Assembly: GCA_021741355.1 (NCBI GenBank)
Contig: JAIOXZ010000001.1
Span: 62,001-126,000 of the forward strand
DNA length: 64,000 nucleotides
Direction: 5' to 3'
Source of the DNA: Caulobacter sp.
Lineage (GTDB): Bacteria > Pseudomonadota > Alphaproteobacteria > Caulobacterales > Caulobacteraceae
Shown: positions 9,165 to 18,908 of the stretch, one piece after another
Layout: every line of letters starts with the position of its first letter
How positions within the stretch are numbered: position 1 is the stretch's first letter
Notes under the pieces: generated by a model
What the model saw: only the letters and a program-made list of their open reading frames with translations
Told to the model about the DNA's origin: nothing
The model's database searches: none
Translations under genes and position numbers: made by a program

Positions 9165-10381
9165 TGCCCGGCCATCGCGTTGTGCGCCTTGGCCAGGATG
9201 CGGTCGGAGTCGGCGAGGAACTTCTTCACGTTGCGGGCGGCCTGTTTGATGCGGTGTTCGTTCTCGACCAGCCCGATGCGGACATAGCCTTCGCCATACT
9301 CGCCAAAGCCCGAGCCCGGCGCCACGGCGACGCCGGCTTCTTCCACCAGCAGGCGGGAGAACTGCATCGAGCCGATGTCCTTGTACTGCTCAGGCACCTT
9401 GGCCCAGGCGAACATCGAGGCCGGCGGCGCGGGAATGTCCCAGCCGGCCCGCTTCATACTGCTGACCAGGGTGTCACGGCGCCCCTTGTAGATGCCGCGG
9501 ATCTCCTCGACGCAGTCCTGAGGGCCATTCAGGGCCGCGGCCGCCGCCACCTGGATCGGCAGGAAGGCGCCGTAGTCGAGATAGGACTTCACCCGCGCCA
9601 GGGCCGCGCACATGCGTTCGTTGCCGACGACCATGCCGACGCGCCAGCCGGCCATGGCGTAGGTCTTCGACAGGCTGTTGACCTCGACTGCAATGTCCCT
9701 GGCGCCCTCGACCTGAAGGATCGACGGCGGCGGGTTGTTGTCGAAGTAGATCTCCGAATAGGCGACGTCGGAGATGATCAGCAGGTCGTGCTTCTTCGCC
9801 AGCTGGACCGCATCCTTGTAGAAGTCGAGATCGACCCACTGGGCCGTCGGGTTGGACGGGTAGCTGAGGATCAGGATGCTCGGCGGAGGCGCCGAGTGCT
9901 TCACCGCCCGGCCGATGCCCGACAGGTACTCTTCCGGCGACAGGGCCGGCACATGGCGGATGACGCCGCCGGCCATGATGAAACCGAAGGCGTGGATCGG
10001 ATAGGCCGGGTTGGGGCAGATGATCACGTCGCCCGGCGCGGTCAGGGCGTTGGCCAGATTGGCGAACCCCTCCTTGGAACCCAGGGTCGCGACGACCTCG
10101 GTGTCCGGGTTCAGCTTCACGCCATAGCGGCGGTCGTAGTAGCCGGCCATGGCGCGGCGCAGCCCGATGACGCCCTTGGAGGCGGAATAGCGCCCGGCCT
10201 TGGGATCACGGGCCGTCTCGATCAGCTTGTCGACGATGTGCTTTGGCGTCGGCATGTCGGGATTGCCCATGCCGAAGTCGATGATGTCCGTCCCCTCGGC
10301 CCGCAGCTTGGCCTTGATACGGTTCACTTCCTCGAAAACGTAGGGCGGCAGACGCCGGATACGGTGGAACTCGGTGGTCAT
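9161..10381 (-). CDS. alaC: Class I/II PLP aminotransferase, AlaC-like
   Basis: This 406-residue fold-type I aminotransferase has the PLP-lysine motif SLSKTYAMAGWRVG (near 240-253), the SYPSNPTAQW loop and a C-terminal YVRIGL containing the substrate-carboxylate arginine. Database annotation of such proteins alternates between AlaC (glutamate-pyruvate transaminase) and LL-diaminopimelate aminotransferase. Coupling to hom supports an amino-acid biosynthetic role. The exact substrate remains open. A candidate promoter sits 50-80 bases upstream. Confidence 0.82.
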   Translation of the reverse strand: MTTEFHRIRRLPPYVFEEVNRIKAKLRAEGTDIIDFGMGNPDMPTPKHIVDKLIETARDPKAGRYSASKGVIGLRRAMAGYYDRRYGVKLNPDTEVVATLGSKEGFANLANALTAPGDVIICPNPAYPIHAFGFIMAGGVIRHVPALSPEEYLSGIGRAVKHSAPPPSILILSYPSNPTAQWVDLDFYKDAVQLAKKHDLLIISDVAYSEIYFDNNPPPSILQVEGARDIAVEVNSLSKTYAMAGWRVGMVVGNERMCAALARVKSYLDYGAFLPIQVAAAAALNGPQDCVEEIRGIYKGRRDTLVSSMKRAGWDIPAPPASMFAWAKVPEQYKDIGSMQFSRLLVEEAGVAVAPGSGFGEYGEGYVRIGLVENEHRIKQAARNVKKFLADSDRILAKAHNAMAGQ

Positions 10382-10432
10382 TTAAGGGCTCTCTGCGCCA
10401 TCGGCGGCGCGCTGGGAGCGGATGTCGCGCAT

Positions 10433-10461
10433 GGATAGCCCGCACGGGTGGATCGTAGCAA
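10433..10461 (-). promoter_or_regulatory. Putative promoter of the alaC-like/hom/glpX/recJ run
   Basis: On the minus strand a TTGCTA (10456-10461) is followed after 17 bases by CTATCC (10433-10438), leaving a leader of about 45 bases. GCTAT at the -10 resembles the GCTA core known for Caulobacter housekeeping promoters. This is a visual match only. Confidence 0.35.
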
Positions 10462-10582
10462 TGGACCCCAAGGTCCGTTGTGGTCCGATCTACCCCGATT
10501 TTGGTCCTTTTCGATGCATTCCATCGAAAGACGGCGGTCTCCAGGCAGGTTCAGGGAATGTCTTGCCTCCGCCGCGCCGGAC

Positions 10583-11044
10583 TTACCTCGGCGACGGAGG
10601 CGGGGTAGCTCGCTTGCGCAGGGCGCGTGCGTACGCCTCTGACTCGGCCATCTCGGCGTCCGTCGGGGCCTGCAGACCGAGCGGGTTGGCTTCGGCGCGG
10701 GCCCGGGCCTCGAAGTCCTCGGTGGCGGTCAGGCTCCAGGTGTCCGGCGCGGCGCTGCGGGCGGTGTAGAGGCCCTCGGCCTCCTGGTCCTCGATGGCGG
10801 CGCGCCAGGCGGCGGAGGTGCGCACATCCTCGGGGACTTCGGGGATGCCGGCGAAGGTCGGCCAGGGTCCCGGATTGCTGATCACGCCGGCCACCTCGGC
10901 CGCAGCCGCGGATTTGGGATCGACCGCCGCGCCTGCTCCGGGTTCGAAGGCCGGCAAGCCGGCGCAGGCCGTCAGCCCGCTCGCCGCGCTCGCCAGGAGC
11001 GCCAGCCGGACCGTTCGCCAGAAAGTTCTCGCATCGCCGTTCAT
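10583..11044 (-). CDS. Putative lipoprotein, conserved hypothetical
   Basis: The 153-residue product begins with a basic n-region and a hydrophobic stretch ending in the lipobox LTAC, so it is probably an outer- or inner-membrane lipoprotein with Cys27 lipidated. The mature part is Ala/Glu-rich with a short conserved-looking segment NPGPWPTFAGIPEVPEDVR. I do not recognise a domain. It is divergent from phaC, and the 77-base gap must hold both promoters. Confidence 0.7.
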   Translation of the reverse strand: MNGDARTFWRTVRLALLASAASGLTACAGLPAFEPGAGAAVDPKSAAAAEVAGVISNPGPWPTFAGIPEVPEDVRTSAAWRAAIEDQEAEGLYTARSAAPDTWSLTATEDFEARARAEANPLGLQAPTDAEMAESEAYARALRKRATPPPSPR

Positions 11045-11121
11045 CTTGGGTCCGGTCTTATGCCATGATCGGGATCAGCGGAAGGGCGCGAAACGCCCCC
11101 GCACCCGGGAAGGAACGCGGC

Positions 11122-13080
11122 ATGGCCGGCACGAGCGGCAAGACCCCTGCAAAAAAGTCGGCGGCGAAGAAGGCCGCGCCGAAGAAGCCGGCTGCGCCGA
11201 AAGCCGCGAAGCCCACCGAAAAGCCTGCCGCGGCCGAGGCGCCGACGGCCGCGCCCGCCCAGCCGGACTGGGCCTCGGCCCCTGATCCCGCCGCCTTCCT
11301 GTCGTCTGAGCAGCGCGTGGCGCTGGAGAAACTGTCGGCCAATCTCGCCCGGGCGGCCGTCACGGCCCAGGGCGCTATCGCCGAGGCCGCCCTGCGGCAG
11401 GCCGACAGTCCGGCCGCCCTCAGCACCGACCCCTTTCATGTCGCCCCTGCCCTGACCGACGTCATGGGCCGACTCGCCGCCCAGCCTGACCGGCTGCTGC
11501 GCGCCCAGGCCGACCTGTTCTCGCGCTACCTCGACCTCTGGCAGACCACGGCCCGCCGCATGGGCGGCGAACAGGTCGAGCCGGTCGTCACGCCGCCCAA
11601 GGGCGACAAGCGCTTCAACGATCCCGAATGGGGCGCCCATCCGGTCTACGATGTGATGAAGCAGTCCTATCTGCTGACCAGCGGCTGGCTGAACGAGCTG
11701 ATCTCCGACGTCGAAGGCGTCGATCCGCTGGAAAAGCGCCGCGTCGAGTTCTTCATCAAGATGCTGACGGACGCGATCTCGCCGTCGAACTTCCTGCTGT
11801 CCAATCCGGCGGCGCTCAAGGAGGCCATGACCAGCGGCGGCGAAAGCCTGGTGCGCGGCATGGAGAACTTCGCGGCCGACCTCGCGCGCGGCGGCGGCCA
11901 GCTGGCGATCAGCCAGACCGACATGGAGCAGTTCATCGTCGGCGAAAACGTCGCCACCGCGCCGGGCAAGGTCGTCTACCAGAACGACATCCTGCAGCTG
12001 CTGCAGTTCGCCCCGACGACCGACCAGGTGCGCGAGATCCCGCTGCTGCTGTTCACGCCCTGGATCAACAAGTTCTACATCACCGACCTGCGGCCCGATA
12101 ACAGCCTGATCCGCTGGCTGACCGGCCAGGGCTTCAGCGTGTTCGTCACCAGCTGGGTCAATCCGGACGAGACGCTCGCGGCCAAGACCTTCGAGGACTA
12201 CCTGGTCGAGGGTATCTATGACGCCACGACCCAGGTGATGAAGCAGTGCGGAACGGATCGCGTAAACACAGTCGGCTATTGCATCGGCGGCACCCTGCTC
12301 TCCTGCGCCCTCGCCCACATGGCGGCCAGGGGGGACAAGCGGATCCAGTCGGCGACCTTCTTCGCGGCCCAGCAGGACTTCGAGGAGGCGGGCGATCTGA
12401 AGCTGTTCGTCGACGACGCCTGGCTCAAGTCAATCGAGGAGACCATGGACCAGTCGGGCGGTTTCCTGCCCGGCAAGTCGATGGCCGACACCTTCAACTC
12501 CCTGCGCGGCAACGACCTGATCTGGTCGTTCTTCGTCAACAACTACCTGATGGGCAAGGAGCCCAAGCCCTTCGACCTGCTGTTCTGGAACAGCGACCAG
12601 ACGCGCATGCCCAAGGCGCTGCACCTGTTCTATCTGCGCAATTTCTACAAGGACAACGCCCTGTCGAAGGGCGAACTGACCCTCGCGGGCGAACGGCTGG
12701 ACCTCAAGAAGGTGCAGACCCCGATCTACGTCCAGTCCTCGCGCGACGACCATATCGCGCCGTTCAGGAGCATCTATCGCGGGGCGAAGCTGTTCGGCGG
12801 GCCGGTGAAGTTCACCATGGCCGGCAGCGGCCACATCGCGGGCGTGATCAACCACCCTGACGCGAAGAAGTACCAGCACTGGACCAATGACGCCCTCCCC
12901 GCCACGGTTGACGAATGGCGCGCCGGCGCGGTCGAACACCCCGGCAGCTGGTGGCCGCACTGGGCCGCCTGGCTGAACGAACGCTCCGGCGACATGGTCC
13001 CCGCGCGCGACCCGTCAAACGGCCCGCTCGGCAAGCCGCTCGAGGACGCGCCAGGGAGCTTCGTGAAGGTCAGAAGCTGA
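11122..13080 (+). CDS. phaC: Class I poly(3-hydroxyalkanoate) synthase
   Basis: This 652-residue protein polymerises (R)-3-hydroxyacyl-CoA on storage granules. The lipase-like box GYCIGG puts the nucleophile at Cys387, with a catalytic Asp in SSRDDHIAP and a His in GSGHIAGVIN. An AAGGAA Shine-Dalgarno precedes the ATG at 11122, which was therefore preferred over a start 57 bases upstream. The first ~55 residues are a Lys/Ala/Pro-rich extension (KKAAPKKPAAPKAAKP) absent from the catalytic core and similar in composition to DNA-binding tails. No phaA, phaB or phasin gene is adjacent. Confidence 0.93.
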   Translation: MAGTSGKTPAKKSAAKKAAPKKPAAPKAAKPTEKPAAAEAPTAAPAQPDWASAPDPAAFLSSEQRVALEKLSANLARAAVTAQGAIAEAALRQADSPAALSTDPFHVAPALTDVMGRLAAQPDRLLRAQADLFSRYLDLWQTTARRMGGEQVEPVVTPPKGDKRFNDPEWGAHPVYDVMKQSYLLTSGWLNELISDVEGVDPLEKRRVEFFIKMLTDAISPSNFLLSNPAALKEAMTSGGESLVRGMENFAADLARGGGQLAISQTDMEQFIVGENVATAPGKVVYQNDILQLLQFAPTTDQVREIPLLLFTPWINKFYITDLRPDNSLIRWLTGQGFSVFVTSWVNPDETLAAKTFEDYLVEGIYDATTQVMKQCGTDRVNTVGYCIGGTLLSCALAHMAARGDKRIQSATFFAAQQDFEEAGDLKLFVDDAWLKSIEETMDQSGGFLPGKSMADTFNSLRGNDLIWSFFVNNYLMGKEPKPFDLLFWNSDQTRMPKALHLFYLRNFYKDNALSKGELTLAGERLDLKKVQTPIYVQSSRDDHIAPFRSIYRGAKLFGGPVKFTMAGSGHIAGVINHPDAKKYQHWTNDALPATVDEWRAGAVEHPGSWWPHWAAWLNERSGDMVPARDPSNGPLGKPLEDAPGSFVKVRS

Positions 13081-13099
13081 GGGAGCAGCCGTTGCCCCG

Positions 13100-13423
13100 C
13101 TATTGACCGCTCGAGCCCGTCGGCAGCGGCGCCTTGGGCGCCGGACCGGGTCTGGCGGCCGCCTTCGGAGCCGTTGAAAGCGCCGGCAGGCCGACCTTGC
13201 TCGAGTCCTTGATCGCCGCTCTTTTTCTGGCCCAGTCGCTGGTCGGACTCACCGAAACCGCATGATAGCAATGAAATCCGCTGGAGTGCCCGGCCGGAAG
13301 CGTGGTGTCGCCGGCGTCGCAGACTCCGCTGAAGTTGTTGTAGTAAGTCCCGGCCCAGGCCGCCGTGGCGGCGCCTGCGGCCAGAACGCCGAGGACTGCT
13401 GAAAGAACAATAGCTTTGCGCAC
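13100..13423 (-). CDS. Small exported protein, hypothetical
   Basis: The 107-residue product starts at GTG, supported by a strong Shine-Dalgarno (AAGGAAG, 7 bases away). A classical signal peptide ends near AAWA-G. The mature part has two cysteines (GVCDAG and FHCYHA, possibly a disulfide) and a Pro/Ala-rich tail. No family was recognised. It is convergent with phaC, 19 bases apart. Confidence 0.65.
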   Translation of the reverse strand: MRKAIVLSAVLGVLAAGAATAAWAGTYYNNFSGVCDAGDTTLPAGHSSGFHCYHAVSVSPTSDWARKRAAIKDSSKVGLPALSTAPKAAARPGPAPKAPLPTGSSGQ

Positions 13424-13578
13424 GGATTGGCTTCCTTCCGAGTTGAAGTTCGCGCCGCTGAAGTCCCTGGTCGCGACGATCGCGCCCCAGGTTCAAGCTC
13501 GCGAATGACTTTACGCCTGGTCAGATTGCACTGCCCGGGACGCTAATGGTTTATTCGCCGGGAGAAAGCCCAATTCGT

Positions 13579-14049
13579 CTATCCGCCCTTCGGGCCGAGT
13601 GGCGAAGACTGGATCCTGAACTCGAACTTCGGCCGGTCCCAGCTGATCCCGGCCTCGGGCGGGGATACCCCGACCTCGACCGCGCCCATCTTGCGATAGA
13701 ACCCCGTCGCCTCCGGATTGGCGCTGATCACCACCTTCGCGGCGCCCAGCGCCCTCGCCCGCTCGGCCATATGATCGAACAGCCGGCGGCCCAGGCCCGT
13801 CCCCTGGCTGTCGTTGGCGGTGAAGAACAGGTCGAGCTCCTGATCGTCGCCATAAGGGATCAGGACATAGAAGCCCGCCACGCCATGGATCGTCTGGGCC
13901 AGCCAGATCTCGTGGTCGGCGTCCGGCACGGACCAGCCCGCGGCGAACCCGAAGATCATCGCCCGGGCCGCCGGCCGCTGGTAGCCGTTGCTGCTGGCCA
14001 TCATCGCCCGAAGGCTCGGCGTGTCATCCGGGACCGCCCGCCGGATCAT
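13579..14049 (-). CDS. GNAT family N-acetyltransferase
   Basis: This 156-residue protein has the GNAT fold. The acetyl-CoA loop appears as NDSQGTGLGRRLFDHM (a variant of Q/RxxGxG/A), with a C-terminal NPEATGFYRKMGAVEVG typical of motif B. Its start overlaps the argC stop (TGATG), so it is co-translated with argC; whether it acts in arginine synthesis or on an unrelated amine is unknown. Confidence 0.85.
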   Translation of the reverse strand: MIRRAVPDDTPSLRAMMASSNGYQRPAARAMIFGFAAGWSVPDADHEIWLAQTIHGVAGFYVLIPYGDDQELDLFFTANDSQGTGLGRRLFDHMAERARALGAAKVVISANPEATGFYRKMGAVEVGVSPPEAGISWDRPKFEFRIQSSPLGPKGG

Positions 14050-14999
14050 CACAGCCCGGCGGCCTCGGGCAGGCCGAGCATGAGGTTGAGGTTCTGCACC
14101 GCCGCGCCGGACGCGCCCTTGCCGAGATTGTCCAGCAGGGCCACCAGCCGCGCCTGGCGGCCGCTCTCGGAGCCGAACACGAACAGCTTCATCCGGTTGG
14201 TGCCGTTCAGCCCCTCCGGATCGAGGGTCTTGAGCGCCTCGCAGTCCTTCAGCGACGCCACCTCGACGAAGGCCTCGCCGCGATAATGTTCGGTCAGCAC
14301 CTCATGAAGCCGGGTCAGCGACGGGCCGGCGCCCAGCAGGCCCAGGTGCAGCGGAACTTCGACCAGCATGCCCTGGGCGTAGCGGCCGACCGACGGGCTG
14401 AACAGCGGCCGGGACAGCAGGCCCGCACGCACCTGGATCTCCGGCACATGCTTGTGCTCGAGGCCGAGCGCGTAGATCCGGTAGGGGACCGTCGTGTAGC
14501 TCGGGCTGCCTTCGTCCTCGAACTCGGCGATCATCGCCTTGCCGCCGCCGGAATAGCCGCTGATGGCGTTGATGCTGACCGGATAGTCCGCCGGCATCAG
14601 CCCGGCCTGCACCAGCGGCCGGATCAGGGCGATGGCGCCGGTCGAATAACAGCCGGGGTTCGACACCCGCGTGGCCGCCTGGATCGCCGCCCGCTGGTCC
14701 TTGTCCAGTTCAGGGAAGCCGAACGACCAGCCATCCGCCGTGCGGTGCGCCGTAGAGGCGTCGATGACCTTCACAGCGGGATTGCTGATCAGGCTGACCG
14801 CCTCGCGCGCCGCGTCGTCCGGCAGGCAGAGGATCACGGCGTCGGCGGCGTTGAGCAGCTCGGCCCGGGCGTCCGCGTCCTTGCGGCGATCCTCGGCGAT
14901 CGACAGCAGCTCAAGGTCCGTGCGACCGACCAGCCGCTCGCGGATTTGCAGGCCGGTGGTGCCGGCTTCGCCGTCGATGAAGACCTTGGGGTTGGCCAT
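14049..14999 (-). CDS. argC: N-acetyl-gamma-glutamyl-phosphate reductase, short (type 2) form
   Basis: This 316-residue enzyme carries out the third step of arginine biosynthesis, reducing N-acetylglutamyl phosphate with [18 protein letters not shown] is the N-terminal nucleotide-binding motif, and the catalytic cysteine is in [11 protein letters not shown] (near residue 115). The [10 protein letters not shown] loop is family-typical. The length fits the type 2 ArgC group of many alphaproteobacteria. No other arg gene is adjacent. Confidence 0.94.
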   Translation of the reverse strand: MANPKVFIDGEAGTTGLQIRERLVGRTDLELLSIAEDRRKDADARAELLNAADAVILCLPDDAAREAVSLISNPAVKVIDASTAHRTADGWSFGFPELDKDQRAAIQAATRVSNPGCYSTGAIALIRPLVQAGLMPADYPVSINAISGYSGGGKAMIAEFEDEGSPSYTTVPYRIYALGLEHKHVPEIQVRAGLLSRPLFSPSVGRYAQGMLVEVPLHLGLLGAGPSLTRLHEVLTEHYRGEAFVEVASLKDCEALKTLDPEGLNGTNRMKLFVFGSESGRQARLVALLDNLGKGASGAAVQNLNLMLGLPEAAGL

Positions 15000-15016
15000 C
15001 TGCTGTTTCCCTGCGG

Positions 15017-15122
15017 GGTTCGAGACGCGCTACGCGCTCCTCACCATGACGAACAGTGTGGGGGCCCACCCCTCCTCGTCATCCTGAGGAGCGAGCACAA
15101 TGCGAGCGTCTCGAAGGACGCA
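15017..15122. repeat. Composite palindromic repeat, family 1, copy B
   Basis: This has the same structure and orientation as the copy at 211-328: GGTTCGAGACGC...GCTCCTCACCATGACGA, a spacer, then CGTCATCCTGAGGAGCG...GCGTCTCGAAGGACGC. It separates argC from the rpsI terminator. Confidence 0.75.
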
Positions 15123-15131
15123 CAAACGCAC

Positions 15132-15170
15132 AAAGAAAAAGGGCGCTCCGGTTTCCCGAAGCGCCCTTTC
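15132..15170 (-). terminator. Rho-independent terminator of rplM-rpsI
   Basis: Minus-strand hairpin AAAGGGCGCT with its complement AGCGCCCTTT and a 12-base loop, followed by a run ending TTTTTC. It lies 22 bases beyond the rpsI stop and is a textbook intrinsic terminator. Confidence 0.85.
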
Positions 15171-15191
15171 GCAAACTTGGTTCGCGAACGA

Positions 15192-15662
15192 CTAGCGCTT
15201 CGAGAACTGGAAGGAGCGGCGGGCCTTCGCCTTGCCGTACTTCTTCCGCTCGACGACGCGGCTGTCGCGGGTCAGGAAGCCGTGCGGCTTCAGGGCCGTG
15301 CGCAGCGCGGGTTCGTAGTAGGTCAGGGCCTTGGAGATGCCGTGACGCACGGCGCCGGCCTGGCCCGACAGGCCCGAACCTTCAACCGTGACGATGACGT
15401 CGAACTGGCCGACCCGGTCAGTGACCTGGAACGGCTGGGCGAGCATCATCCGCAGCACGGGGCGGGCGAAGTAAACTTCCTGGTCCCGGCCGTTGATGGT
15501 GATCGAACCCTTGCCCGGCTTGATCCAGACGCGGGCGATGGCGTTCTTGCGCTTGCCGGTCGCATAGGCGCGACCGTACTTGTCCAGCTTCTGGACCGCG
15601 GGCGCGGCTTCCGGAGCGGACGAGAGGCTCTGGAGAGCGTCGAAACCTTGAGCTTCGGCCAT
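15192..15662 (-). CDS. rpsI: 30S ribosomal protein S9
   Basis: This 156-residue S9 has the conserved core [32 protein letters not shown] and the invariant basic tail ending SFQFSKR, which reaches the ribosomal P site. A ~30-residue Ala-rich N-terminal extension precedes the core, as in other alphaproteobacteria. It lies 3 bases after rplM. Confidence 0.97.
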   Translation of the reverse strand: MAEAQGFDALQSLSSAPEAAPAVQKLDKYGRAYATGKRKNAIARVWIKPGKGSITINGRDQEVYFARPVLRMMLAQPFQVTDRVGQFDVIVTVEGSGLSGQAGAVRHGISKALTYYEPALRTALKPHGFLTRDSRVVERKKYGKAKARRSFQFSKR

Positions 15663-15665
15663 GAT

Positions 15666-16136
15666 CTATTGGCTCCGGGTGTTCTTGCTGTTGCGTTCAG
15701 CGAACGCGACGGGCTCAGGGCTCTGCGCCTGGTGGGTGTGCTCGGCGCCGTTGAAGATGCGCAGGTGGGTCAGCTGCTTGCGGGCAAGCGGGCTTTCCTT
15801 GGGCAGCATGCGCTCGACGGCCTTCTCCAGCACGCGTTCCGGGAAACGTCCGTCCAGCTGCTTGCCGGCGGTGATCTGCTTGATGCCGCCCGGGTGGCCG
15901 GTGTGGCGGTAGTAGATCTTCTGCTCGAGCTTGCGGCCGGTGAACTTCACCTTCTGCGCGTTGACGACGACGACATAGTCGCCGCAGTCGACGTTCGGGG
16001 TGTAGTCAGGACGGTGCTTGCCGCGAAGACGCATGGCGATGAACGACGCGAGGCGGCCAACGACCACATTCTCGGCGTCGATCACGATCCACTTCTTCTC
16101 GACCTCGGCGGGCTTCAAAGAAGCCGTGGTCTTCAT
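15666..16136 (-). CDS. rplM: 50S ribosomal protein L13
   Basis: This 156-residue L13 has the motifs [29 protein letters not shown] and [13 protein letters not shown]. Two consecutive ATG codons (16139, 16136) could start it; the second gives the usual MKTTASLKP start. It is the first gene of the rplM-rpsI operon with a promoter about 55 bases upstream. Confidence 0.97.
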   Translation of the reverse strand: MKTTASLKPAEVEKKWIVIDAENVVVGRLASFIAMRLRGKHRPDYTPNVDCGDYVVVVNAQKVKFTGRKLEQKIYYRHTGHPGGIKQITAGKQLDGRFPERVLEKAVERMLPKESPLARKQLTHLRIFNGAEHTHQAQSPEPVAFAERNSKNTRSQ

Positions 16137-16190
16137 CATGGGACTGATCCGTTGCAGGCGGAGACAAGCGGCCCCCGACGTGAGGGCGCG

Positions 16191-16219
16191 CTGTTACCCG
16201 CGACGATTCAATCTGTCAA
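16191..16219 (-). promoter_or_regulatory. Promoter of rplM-rpsI
   Basis: On the minus strand a perfect -35 TTGACA (16214-16219) and a -10 TAACAG (16191-16196) are separated by 17 bases and lie about 55 bases before the rplM ATG. Confidence 0.7.
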
Positions 16220-16274
16220 CACAGGCGCGGTTCATTTTCTCCGCAAACCGTTACGGTGTAAGGGAAAACTTTCA

Positions 16275-16326
16275 TTCGGTAACATAATACCGAAAACTAT
16301 CACGGCAACTGTAGTGACAACGTCAC
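16275..16326. promoter_or_regulatory. Two dyads upstream of the PhoX-like gene
   Basis: Two inverted repeats lie 40-92 bases before the PhoX-like start: TTCGGT-8-ACCGAA at 16275-16294, and GTGAC-AAC-GTCAC at 16314-16326. Their spacing is compatible with operator sites. No standard Pho box (two CTGTCA-type direct repeats) was found, so the regulator is unknown. Confidence 0.4.
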
Positions 16327-16366
16327 GGACCGGTCCTAGCGAGTGTTGCAGGTCTGGAGCCCTCAT

Positions 16367-17767
16367 ATGATCCTCAATCGTCGCACGGTCCTTGGCGCCG
16401 CCGCCGCCTCGTTCGCCTTCGCCGGACTGGCGCGCACGCAGGACGCAGCCGAGACCTACAACAACGAGATCGACGGCTACGGGCCGTTGAAGGTCGACCC
16501 CAACGGCATCCTGGAGCTCCCCGAGGGCTTTTCCTACAAGGTGGTCTCCTTCGCCGGCCAGACGATGGATGACGGCTATGTCGTGCCCGGCCGCGCCGAT
16601 GGCATGGCCTGCTTCGCCGGTCGCGGCTCGCGCGTGATCCTGATGCGCAATCACGAGAACACCTACAAGACGCCGAACCTGGGTCCGCTCGGCATCGGCC
16701 GCAGCGTCACCAAACGTCCCAAACCCGAGAAGGTGTTCGGCCTGGATCCGGCGGGCCATCCGATGCCCGGCGGCGTGTCGCGGCTGGTGTGGGACACTGA
16801 AAAGGGCAAGCTGCTCAAGTCCGAGATGGCGCTGTTCGGCACCTCGACCAACTGCGCGGGCGGACCGACGCCCTGGGGCAGCTGGCTGACCTGCGAGGAA
16901 ACCACCGTTGGGCCGAAGGAAGGCCTGCAACAGTCCCACGGCTGGGTGTTCGAGGTTCCCGCGCGCGGTCGCGGCCTCGTCGACCCCGTTCCGATCAAGG
17001 GCATGGGCCGGTTCCTGCATGAAGCCGCCGCCGTCGATCCGGCGACCGGCATCGTCTACCTGACCGAGGACGCCCCCTCCCCGGACAGGGCGGGCCTGTT
17101 CTATCGCTACATCCCCGTGAAGCCGGGCGAACTGGCCCTGGGCGGAAAGCTGCAGGCCCTGGCCTTCAGGGATGCGCCCGGCTCCGACGCGCGCAACTGG
17201 GACGGCAAGATCACCTGGAAGCAGGGCGACGTGCGTCAGGTCCGCTGGATTGATCTGGCCGATGTCGAATCCCCGAACGACGACCTGCGGCTGCGCGGCC
17301 ATGCCGACGGCGCCGTCATCGTCGGTCGCGGCGAAGGCATCTTCTGGGGCAAGGGCGAGGCCTGGTTCACCTGCACCAGCAGCGGCGCGGCCAAGCACGG
17401 CCAGATCCTCCGCTATCGGCCCAGCCCGAATGAGGGCCAGCCCGGCGAGGCGGACGCTCCCGGAACGATCGAACTGTTCCTCGAGCCCACCGACGGCAAG
17501 GTCATGGACTATCCCGACAACCTGACGGTCGCGCCGAACGGGCATCTGATGGTCTGCGAGGACCGCTACTCGGACACCCTGCGCAACCACCTTCGCGGGA
17601 TCACGCCGGAGGGCAAGGTCTATACGGTCGCCCGTAACGTCTACCGCGACAACGCCGAGCTCGCGGGCGTCTGCTTCTCGCCGGACGGCCAGACGATGTT
17701 CATCAACATCTACCACCCGGGGATCACCCTGGCGGTGACCGGGCCGTGGAACAGCCTGAAGGGCTAG
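16367..17767 (+). CDS. Tat-exported PhoX-like phosphatase (DUF839)
   Basis: The ATG at 16367 gives a 466-residue protein with a twin-arginine signal ([19 protein letters not shown]), so it is exported folded. Family motifs are [43 protein letters not shown] and a C-terminal [13 protein letters not shown]. PhoX enzymes are calcium/iron alkaline phosphatases, but the DUF839 family is broader and this could be a secreted beta-propeller of unknown activity. Its stop shares CTAG with the convergent ctaA stop. Confidence 0.82.
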   Translation: MILNRRTVLGAAAASFAFAGLARTQDAAETYNNEIDGYGPLKVDPNGILELPEGFSYKVVSFAGQTMDDGYVVPGRADGMACFAGRGSRVILMRNHENTYKTPNLGPLGIGRSVTKRPKPEKVFGLDPAGHPMPGGVSRLVWDTEKGKLLKSEMALFGTSTNCAGGPTPWGSWLTCEETTVGPKEGLQQSHGWVFEVPARGRGLVDPVPIKGMGRFLHEAAAVDPATGIVYLTEDAPSPDRAGLFYRYIPVKPGELALGGKLQALAFRDAPGSDARNWDGKITWKQGDVRQVRWIDLADVESPNDDLRLRGHADGAVIVGRGEGIFWGKGEAWFTCTSSGAAKHGQILRYRPSPNEGQPGEADAPGTIELFLEPTDGKVMDYPDNLTVAPNGHLMVCEDRYSDTLRNHLRGITPEGKVYTVARNVYRDNAELAGVCFSPDGQTMFINIYHPGITLAVTGPWNSLKG

Positions 17768-18795
17768 AGCCGCCGGACACGCCAGGCCAGGCCCGTCGCG
17801 ACCGCCAGCAGGGCCACCGCGCCGAGCTGGTGCAGGATGCCCAGCCACAGCGGCACGCCGGTCATCAGCGTCGCAACGCCCAGCGCCGCCTGGAACAGGG
17901 TCACGCCGCCGGCCGCGAACGCCAGCGCCCTCGCCTGCGGCGCCATGAACCGGTCCCGCCAGGCGAGGACCGCCACGCTGATCGCCGCGGCCAGCAGCAG
18001 ATAGGCGCCGATCCGGTGATTGAACTGAACCGAGGCCTGGTTATGCGCCAGCGTCGCCCAGAGCGAGTCGCCGGCGTAGTTGTGAGGAACCAGCGCCCCA
18101 CCTATCAGCGGCCAGTCGTTGTAGATCAGGCCGGCGTCCGCGCCGGCGACCAGCGCCCCCAGCAGACACTGCAGGAAGACCGCGGCCAGGAAGGCCAGCG
18201 ATCCGGCGCGCCAGCGTGTCGGGTTGCCCTGCCGCGGCTGGCCGGTCTCGGCGTCCAGCGCCGTCCAGATCAGCAGCACGAACAGCGCCAGCGCCAGGCC
18301 CAGATGGGTCGCCAGCCGCTCCGGCGCGACCGAGACGCGGGTCGACAGGCCGCTGGCGACCATCCACCAGCCGACCGCGCCCTGCAGCCCACCCAGCGCG
18401 AACAGGCCGCCGCATCGCCAGATCAGCCGGCGCGGCAGATCCTTGCGGATCAGGAAGATGACAAACGGTATGGCGAACGCCGCGCCGACCAGGCGGCCCA
18501 GCAGCCGGTGCGCCCATTCCCACCAGTAGATCGCCTTGAACCGCTCAAGGCTCATGCCCTTGTTGATCTGCTCGTACTGCGGGATCTGCTTGTATTTGGC
18601 GAACTCGCTCTGCCAGCCCTCGTCGCCCATCGGCGGGAGCGCGCCGGTGACCGGCCGCCACTCGGTGATCGACAGGCCCGATCCGGTCAGGCGCGTCGCG
18701 CCACCGACGATGACCATGGCCAGCACAAGCGCCGCAACGGCGAACAGCCAGACGGCGACCGGTCGCGACCGGTCCGAACGCAGAAACGAAGTCAT
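17764..18795 (-). CDS. ctaA: Heme A synthase
   Basis: This 343-residue polytopic membrane protein of the CtaA/COX15 family converts heme O to heme A for aa3-type cytochrome oxidase. About eight hydrophobic segments are visible. Diagnostic pieces are [19 protein letters not shown] near the N-terminus, [11 protein letters not shown] with a heme-ligand histidine, and [10 protein letters not shown] with another. It is typical of the alphaproteobacterial type 2 form without the cysteine pair. Confidence 0.94.
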   Translation of the reverse strand: MTSFLRSDRSRPVAVWLFAVAALVLAMVIVGGATRLTGSGLSITEWRPVTGALPPMGDEGWQSEFAKYKQIPQYEQINKGMSLERFKAIYWWEWAHRLLGRLVGAAFAIPFVIFLIRKDLPRRLIWRCGGLFALGGLQGAVGWWMVASGLSTRVSVAPERLATHLGLALALFVLLIWTALDAETGQPRQGNPTRWRAGSLAFLAAVFLQCLLGALVAGADAGLIYNDWPLIGGALVPHNYAGDSLWATLAHNQASVQFNHRIGAYLLLAAAISVAVLAWRDRFMAPQARALAFAAGGVTLFQAALGVATLMTGVPLWLGILHQLGAVALLAVATGLAWRVRRL

Positions 18796-18908
18796 GGCGG
18801 GCTATCTAGGAGGGTTTTGCAGCCAGATAAGGGCGGCGATCCCTACGCCCCTCGCGCGATACCGTCCATAGTCGTGACGGCGCATCCGGGGCCTGCCATG
18901 ATCACGAT

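Noticed and set aside
15017-15122. CRISPR-like or IS remnant interpretation of family 1 repeats
   Set aside because: The units are single, widely separated and palindromic, without spacers in tandem or any transposase gene.
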